Notes under the pieces: generated by a model | What the model was told of the DNA's origin: nothing | Databases searched by the model: none | Seen by the model: only the letters and a program-made list of their open reading frames with translations | Program-made: the position numbers and the translations under genes | In this document: one piece after another, positions 59,388 through 64,000 of the stretch | Layout: every line of letters starts with the position of its first letter | Position numbering within the stretch: the first letter of the stretch is position 1 | From: Bacilli bacterium | GTDB taxonomy: Bacteria > Bacillota_I > Bacilli_A > RFN20 > CAG-826 | Direction of reading: 5' to 3' | DNA length: 64,000 bases | Assembly: GCA_022653695.1 (NCBI GenBank) | Contig: JALCSW010000001.1 | Location: 363,034 to 427,033, forward strand

Positions 59388-60968
59388 TTAAGCCCGGCTT
59401 ATCGTAAGGGTGATCGACTCGTCGCTCATGTCGCTGAAGGCGATCTGATAGGGCATTGTCGACCCGTCGTTCATCAATCCAAGGCGCGGAAAGGAATCCT
59501 GATAGGAGGCGAAACTGAAACTGTCCCCCTCTTGAAACAAAGTGCTTCCGTCCGCCACGGCGACTTTCTTATTTGCCTGGAATTCGTCGAAATTCCGCTT
59601 CTTGGTGCAATCAAGTTCCTGAATGAGGCGGTAATCGCTGTTGATTTGATTGCGGTCATTGCTGTTGCTATGGGCCAATCGGGCATATCCCGAAGAGGGG
59701 AAGCGGTCGACGTAACCTTCGACGGAGCCCAACCCCGTCACCGCGATCATCCTCGAATCGACGTGGTAGATGCGGACGCCGTTCTCGGTGAAGCCCCTAA
59801 TGCCGTTGGCGTATGTCGTTTCGGCGTCCCGCTCGTTAAGGCCCGTCGGGGTGTAATACTCAAGGAGCAGATACTCGTCGGCGAAGGAGCCGTTCCAACC
59901 GTCCCCCGTCGGGAGAAGGACGCACTGGCCCGTCGAAGCGCTCGGCTTAAGGACGATCGAGCAATCCCCGCTCACGAGGTAAGGCTTGACCCAGCCGAAA
60001 TTGAACTTGCTGTAGACGTCGTGGTCGATGACGTTGGCGTCCATCATGTCGACGAAGCCCATCGGGGCGGCGTTGGTGGCGTCCGATCCCGCGACGTAGT
60101 AGTCGTCGAGCCCCATAAGGTGCCCCGTCTCGTGAACGAATGTGTGGCAATCGAGTTTCCCCGCGCCCCAAGAATCCTCCATCTCGTACATGAACTTGTA
60201 GGAGGCCCAGCAATAATGGTAAGCCATCGGGTCGCCTAAACTAAGCGGTTGGCCGATGAGGCTGTAGTCATAGTAAGTGTAGGCCCAGAAATCGTCGCTC
60301 AGCCCATTGAATGGGTTGTAATAAGGGCATCCGTAAACGAGCCACACCCCATCGAGGAGACCATCATGGTTGTTATCGAACGAAGCGCAGTTGGTGCCAT
60401 AGGTCCTCTTGTACCAAGCGACCGCGCTCTCGAGCAAAGTCCATGTGGGCTCATAATGGTCGGCGTATTCGCCGGTGTAAGAAAGGGGCAGTTTCGCGAA
60501 TTGGCTGGTCGTGTATCCGCAATCGTACCAATCGGAGACGCTTCCTTGGAGCAAAAGCCGCTGAAAGGAACTCTTGTAGTAAAACGAGGCCAAGGATTCC
60601 CAGCCAGTGTCCTCAGGATTCCCAAAGAAGGTTGTGTAGATGTCGTTGCGGACCGAGGAGGTCGCCAAACGGGAATAATCGTCGAACTCGACGGGAATGA
60701 CGAGGAGGTTTTGGGTACCCGTGGCGGGAAGTTCGATCGAGTCGTTGTTTTCCCCTAAAGTCGCGATGTCGAAAGAGGTGGCCGTGGCCGCGTAATTAAG
60801 CCCATCGGCGTCGAGCGAGAGGGCGTTGCCCCCATAAGCGTCGCCATCTTCGCTCGAGGTAAGCAGACCGCCGCCAAACAGCGAGCATTGGCATAAGGAC
60901 ATCAGCGCGAACGACGAACTAACCAGCACACCAAAATAGCGAAGTATCCGCAAAACGCTTTTTTTCAT
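59388..60968 (-). CDS. M6-like metalloprotease lipoprotein (paralogue B)
   Basis: 526 residues, homologous to its two neighbours along the catalytic region (HETGHLMGLDDYYVAG from residue 279; NNHDGLLDGVWLVYG before it; FADEYLLLEYYTPTGLNE after it). Lipobox ALMSLCQC near residue 30. TAAAAT ends exactly six bases before ATG 60968, with no Shine-Dalgarno, so this copy has its own, probably leaderless, promoter. Confidence 0.88.
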   Translation of the reverse strand: MKKSVLRILRYFGVLVSSSFALMSLCQCSLFGGGLLTSSEDGDAYGGNALSLDADGLNYAATATSFDIATLGENNDSIELPATGTQNLLVIPVEFDDYSRLATSSVRNDIYTTFFGNPEDTGWESLASFYYKSSFQRLLLQGSVSDWYDCGYTTSQFAKLPLSYTGEYADHYEPTWTLLESAVAWYKRTYGTNCASFDNNHDGLLDGVWLVYGCPYYNPFNGLSDDFWAYTYYDYSLIGQPLSLGDPMAYHYCWASYKFMYEMEDSWGAGKLDCHTFVHETGHLMGLDDYYVAGSDATNAAPMGFVDMMDANVIDHDVYSKFNFGWVKPYLVSGDCSIVLKPSASTGQCVLLPTGDGWNGSFADEYLLLEYYTPTGLNERDAETTYANGIRGFTENGVRIYHVDSRMIAVTGLGSVEGYVDRFPSSGYARLAHSNSNDRNQINSDYRLIQELDCTKKRNFDEFQANKKVAVADGSTLFQEGDSFSFASYQDSFPRLGLMNDGSTMPYQIAFSDMSDESITLTISRA

Positions 60969-61023
60969 GAGCACATTTTAATCCTTGTAGCCATTCAGCG
61001 CATCATCAATATGCCCGAAAAAA

Positions 61024-61050
61024 CGAAAAAGGAGGCGCTTTCGCGCCCCC
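61024..61050 (-). terminator. Terminator after paralogue C
   Basis: Minus-strand GGGGGCGC-GAAA-GCGCCTCC followed by five T; a tetraloop hairpin separating paralogues C and B. Confidence 0.88.
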
Positions 61051-61063
61051 TTGAAGGAGCAGG

Positions 61064-63442
61064 TCACTTCGAGATAGTGACGGTAATCGAGTCATCGCTC
61101 ATGGCAGAGAAGCTCGCGGTGTAGCCAAGCGCGCTGCCATCGTTCATGAGCTCTTTCTTCTGAGCGGGAACGGATGCGCTCGCCTTGTAGTAATACTGGG
61201 CGAACGAATCATGGTAATCGCTGAGGCTGAAGCTGTCCCCGTCTTGGAAGAGGGAACTGTTGTCGGCCGTGACGGCTGAGCCGACGCCGAGGTTGAAATC
61301 GCGTTTCCGGGTGCAATCCATCATTTGGAGGAGACGGAAATCTTTTTCGATCCCGTCGGTCATCATCTGGCGGTCGGAACTGTTCGAATGCGCCAAGACA
61401 GTGTACTGGGTTCCCTTGAAAGGCGACTCGTCGACATGGACGTGCTTAATCTCGTCCGTGTAGCCCCAAGCGCCCCAGCCGGAGCCGTTGTAGGTGCTGT
61501 AGATCATACGGGCGTCGACATGGTAGATACGAACGCCGCACTCACTGAAGCCCCGGACATTGTTGCCAGGGTAACCGCCGACCTGACTATCTTTTTCGTT
61601 GAGTCCCGTCGGAGTGTAGAACTCCATAAGGATGTACTCGTCGAAGGCGCTGCCGTTCCAACCGTTCTCGTCAGGGAGAAGGATGGCCTGTCCGCTCGTC
61701 TCGGCGGGCTTGAGGGTGATTTCGCAAGCGCCGCTCACGACATACGGCTTGATCCAGCCATAGGCGAACTTGCTATAGGCGTTATGGTCGATGATGTTGT
61801 TGTCCATCATGTCGATTTTGCCCATCGGATCGAAGTTACTGGCGGTGTTATAGGCATAGTAGTCGTCAAGGCCCATCATGTGGCCGGTCTCGTGGATGTA
61901 GGTGTGGGCGTCGACTTTGCTCGGCCCGTATCCTTCGTACATGAATTTGTAGGAGGCCCAAGCGTACTTGAAAGCGACCTCCTCGCCCGAAGCGCTCAAA
62001 TCCTCGAACGTGTAAGCCCAAAGCAATTTGTTGGCGCCGGTGCTGTCAAAGGGCTGGCTATAGACCATCCAGACTCCGTCGAGGGCGCCATCTTGATCCA
62101 AGTCGAATTCCTCGCAGGTGGTTCTGTAACGGACCTTGTACCAGGCGACCGCCTCTTCAAGAAGCCGCCAGGTCGGATCGTAGGATTTGAATTCGGTGCT
62201 CGTCCAATTGGCGACGGTGCGGGCGGTGTAGCCGCATTGCCACCATTCGGAGATGGTACCGTGTAAGAGCAACTGACCGAAGGAGCTCTTGTAGTAGAAG
62301 GAAGCAAGGGACTCCCAACCGGTCTCCTCGGGATCGCCGAAGAAGGTCTTGTAAAGGTTGCCGCGCGTGGCCTCGTTGGCGGCGTTCTCTTCGTCGCCCG
62401 CGAAGCAAACCGGGATAACGAGGATGTTTTTGGTGCCGGTGCTGGGAAGATCGTAGAATTCCTGAGCAGCGCTAAGCTGATGCTGGTTGATCGAGGTGGC
62501 CGTGGCGGCGTAATTGGTTCCATCGGCGTAATCGGTCGAAGGAATATCGCCATAGGTGCTGCCGTCCTTGGTTGAAGTCAACAGACTCGCGATGGGGTCG
62601 ATGACCTCGACGTTGACGTTCGAAACGATGTCGTTGCCCGAAGCGCTATGGGCGCCCGGAAGGGTGACGGTGACGACGGTGTTGCCTTTTTTGACGCCGG
62701 TGACGGTTCCGTCGCCGTCGACTGTAGCGATGCCTTCGTCAGCGGAGGCATAGGCGCAATCGGGATAGGTGACCCCGCTTGGGAGAATCGTCATTTCGAT
62801 CTGGCTCGTCTCGCCCATCGGCAATTCAGTGATATCGCCGCTTGCCACGCTCATGGAATCGGCTTTGGTTTCCTCGCCGTCCTGAAGCCCAAAGGTCAAA
62901 CTCGCGAGGTAAATCGGAGCCGCTTTGGGGACGGAAACGGTGAACTCAACGACCGAGCCGGTCGGGTTGCTGAGCGAAGGGAACGCATAATCGGCGAACT
63001 CGATGCCGGTGACGGTCGCACTGACCCCATCGGGGTTGGCCGAATCGGCGAAAGTCACGGTTTGGGTGCCGTCATTGACCATGGCGGCGTTCATTTTGAC
63101 GCTCGTGATGGCTTTGCTGCCGTCGAGGGTGAAAGTAATGGCGCCGGCCGTGCTTCTAATACCGATTTTGATATAGGACTCACCCGTGCCGTAGACATTC
63201 GTGCAGTTGACGCCGGTAACGTTCACCCCATCGGTGGAGTAGTAACCGGAATCGTCGTTCGTGATCTTGGTGGCGTTAGCGAAAGACGAGGCCGCGAAAG
63301 CCATGGTCGGTTTGCTTTCGACGCTTCCCGAAGAGGAGGAGTTCGAGGCTCCGGAAATCGCGCTGCTGCTAGAACTGTCGCATCCTGCGATAAGCATGGA
63401 GGCGGCAGCGAGGGCGGCGATCATCAACTTCTTATTTTTCAT
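61064..63442 (-). CDS. M6-like metalloprotease lipoprotein with Ig-like (Big_2) domain (paralogue C)
   Basis: 792 residues. Signal peptide and lipobox ASMLIAGC followed by Ser-rich DSSSSSAIS. Residues about 45-190 are an extra beta domain; 194-265 a Big_2 domain (VDGDGTVTGVKKGNTVVTVTLPG). The peptidase domain follows with HETGHMMGLDDYYAY from residue 517 and DLDQDGALDGVWMVYS before it. The C-terminal domain matches paralogues A and B. AAGGAGA is seven bases before ATG 63442. First of the tandem trio. Confidence 0.9.
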   Translation of the reverse strand: MKNKKLMIAALAAASMLIAGCDSSSSSAISGASNSSSSGSVESKPTMAFAASSFANATKITNDDSGYYSTDGVNVTGVNCTNVYGTGESYIKIGIRSTAGAITFTLDGSKAITSVKMNAAMVNDGTQTVTFADSANPDGVSATVTGIEFADYAFPSLSNPTGSVVEFTVSVPKAAPIYLASLTFGLQDGEETKADSMSVASGDITELPMGETSQIEMTILPSGVTYPDCAYASADEGIATVDGDGTVTGVKKGNTVVTVTLPGAHSASGNDIVSNVNVEVIDPIASLLTSTKDGSTYGDIPSTDYADGTNYAATATSINQHQLSAAQEFYDLPSTGTKNILVIPVCFAGDEENAANEATRGNLYKTFFGDPEETGWESLASFYYKSSFGQLLLHGTISEWWQCGYTARTVANWTSTEFKSYDPTWRLLEEAVAWYKVRYRTTCEEFDLDQDGALDGVWMVYSQPFDSTGANKLLWAYTFEDLSASGEEVAFKYAWASYKFMYEGYGPSKVDAHTYIHETGHMMGLDDYYAYNTASNFDPMGKIDMMDNNIIDHNAYSKFAYGWIKPYVVSGACEITLKPAETSGQAILLPDENGWNGSAFDEYILMEFYTPTGLNEKDSQVGGYPGNNVRGFSECGVRIYHVDARMIYSTYNGSGWGAWGYTDEIKHVHVDESPFKGTQYTVLAHSNSSDRQMMTDGIEKDFRLLQMMDCTRKRDFNLGVGSAVTADNSSLFQDGDSFSLSDYHDSFAQYYYKASASVPAQKKELMNDGSALGYTASFSAMSDDSITVTISK

Positions 63443-63531
63443 AGATTTCTCCTTAATTTCTCGCAAGCGAATGATAGCGCGCATGCGCGCAATGTCAATA
63501 AAATATATGTGATGACGCCCGCTTGGCGACG

Positions 63532-64000
63532 TCACTTCTCTTTTGCTTTGGCTTTTTCGTCGAGGGCAGCGATTTCCTGACGGTACTTTGCCATTTCGGG
63601 GGCATTGGCAAGCACGAAGTGCCCTGGCAGAATTTCCTGGAAAGACGGCTTTTCGTGCGAATAGTCATGGACTTCGGAAGGCTTATAAACGATGCGAACG
63701 CGGTTCTTCTCGCTCGCCGGATCCGGTTTCGGAATGGCCGAAAGCAAGGATTTCGTGTAGGGGTGAAGCGGGTGCTTGAAGAGCTCGCCGCTCGTGGCTA
63801 GCTCAACTAGGTTGCCATAATACATGACGGCGATGCGGTCGCAGAAATACTTGACGACCGAAAGGTCGTGGGCGATGAAGAGGATGGAAACCCCCATCTC
63901 GTCCTTGACGTCGTTAAGAAGATTCAGGATCTGGGCGCGGATGGAAACGTCGAGGGCGCTGATCGGCTCATCGCAGATAAGGAATTTCGGGTTCATGACG
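63532..64000 (-). CDS. Oligopeptide ABC transporter ATPase, OppF-type, partial
   Basis: C-terminal 156 residues only; the gene begins beyond the window. FLICDEPISALDVSIRAQI is Walker B and the D-loop, FIAHDLSVVKYFCDR contains the switch His, and HPYTKSLLSAIPKPDP is the oligopeptide/dipeptide ATPase C-terminal domain that distinguishes OppD/OppF. Provides energy for peptide uptake, in keeping with the neighbouring secreted proteases. Confidence 0.93.
   Translation of the reverse strand, partial: VMNPKFLICDEPISALDVSIRAQILNLLNDVKDEMGVSILFIAHDLSVVKYFCDRIAVMYYGNLVELATSGELFKHPLHPYTKSLLSAIPKPDPASEKNRVRIVYKPSEVHDYSHEKPSFQEILPGHFVLANAPEMAKYRQEIAALDEKAKAKEK

Noticed and set aside
61325-62266. 313-codon plus-strand open frame
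   Set aside because: Antisense to protease paralogue C; similar shadows occur opposite paralogues A and B, following the coding similarity.

Overview
The window is dense bacterial chromosome from a Gram-positive lineage, most likely an uncultured gut-type member of the Bacilli (inference). Supporting evidence: a conserved Firmicutes block dnaX-ybaB-recR-tmk-holB-ricT-rsmI; comFA/comFC; the YolD protein beside a Y-family polymerase; CIRCE heat-shock operators; lipoproteins with Ser-rich tails after the lipobox Cys; and no outer-membrane genes. Both release factors RF1 and RF2 are encoded and UGA ends many genes, so the code is standard and not the Mycoplasma code. Core genes are GC-rich with many long antisense shadow ORFs. 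The 2.7-6.3 kb stretch is clearly more AT-rich and looks acquired.

Layout. 0-2.7 kb: a truncated membrane protein, then an ArsR regulator, an ArsP-type permease and a small thioredoxin-like protein with an unusual C-x-C site. 2.5-6.3 kb: an accessory island beside tRNA-Ala(CGC), with a frameshifted AbiE toxin-antitoxin pair and an AlbA_2/Schlafen-type ATP-binding gene lying between two diverged copies of the same gene-tail-plus-terminator. 6.4-10.1 kb: HAD phosphatase, RmuC, a Y-family polymerase with a clamp-binding motif, and YolD. 10.2-12.5 kb: an ECF sigma factor and an overlapping membrane anti-sigma-like protein with an unknown extracellular domain. 12.5-16.6 kb: M29 aminopeptidase, DUF308 membrane protein, a divergent ThyX-like gene coupled to folD, and secG. 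16.7-28.3 kb, minus strand: uvrB, yitT, prfB (with the classic +1 frameshift), secA, comFC, comFA, then rpiB-tsaC-prmC-prfA. 28.5-34.6 kb, plus strand: the dnaX to rsmI replication/repair operon.

34.6-41.4 kb is a tightly overlapping minus-strand string: RluA-type pseudouridine synthase, DUF1538 membrane protein, a double P-II-like protein and a YfhO-family membrane protein. 41.4-48.5 kb: patatin, a 5'-nucleotidase lipoprotein, MntP, and a polyamine locus. In that locus one protein fuses an arginine/lysine/ornithine-family decarboxylase to agmatine deiminase, and the next gene is N-carbamoylputrescine amidase, so two genes cover arginine to putrescine. 48.5-49.9 kb: an undescribed-looking three-gene module of a 51-aa protein, an XRE regulator and an eight-repeat acidic protein. 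49.9-57.5 kb: HAD hydrolase, GH2 glycosidase, M24 peptidase, flavodiiron protein, Hsp20 with two CIRCE operators, a methionine-sulfoxide reductase-like GAF protein, YbaK and a membrane protein. 57.7-64 kb: three tandem M6-like metalloprotease lipoproteins, then the end of an oligopeptide ABC ATPase; secreted proteolysis next to peptide uptake makes functional sense.

Two genome-level signals stand out. Several genes without a Shine-Dalgarno have a -10-like box ending 5-8 bases before the start codon, exactly 6 in five cases, suggesting leaderless mRNAs. The secA and GH2 promoters share a very similar ACCATTT...AATGG inverted repeat as the spacer directly upstream of TATTAT.
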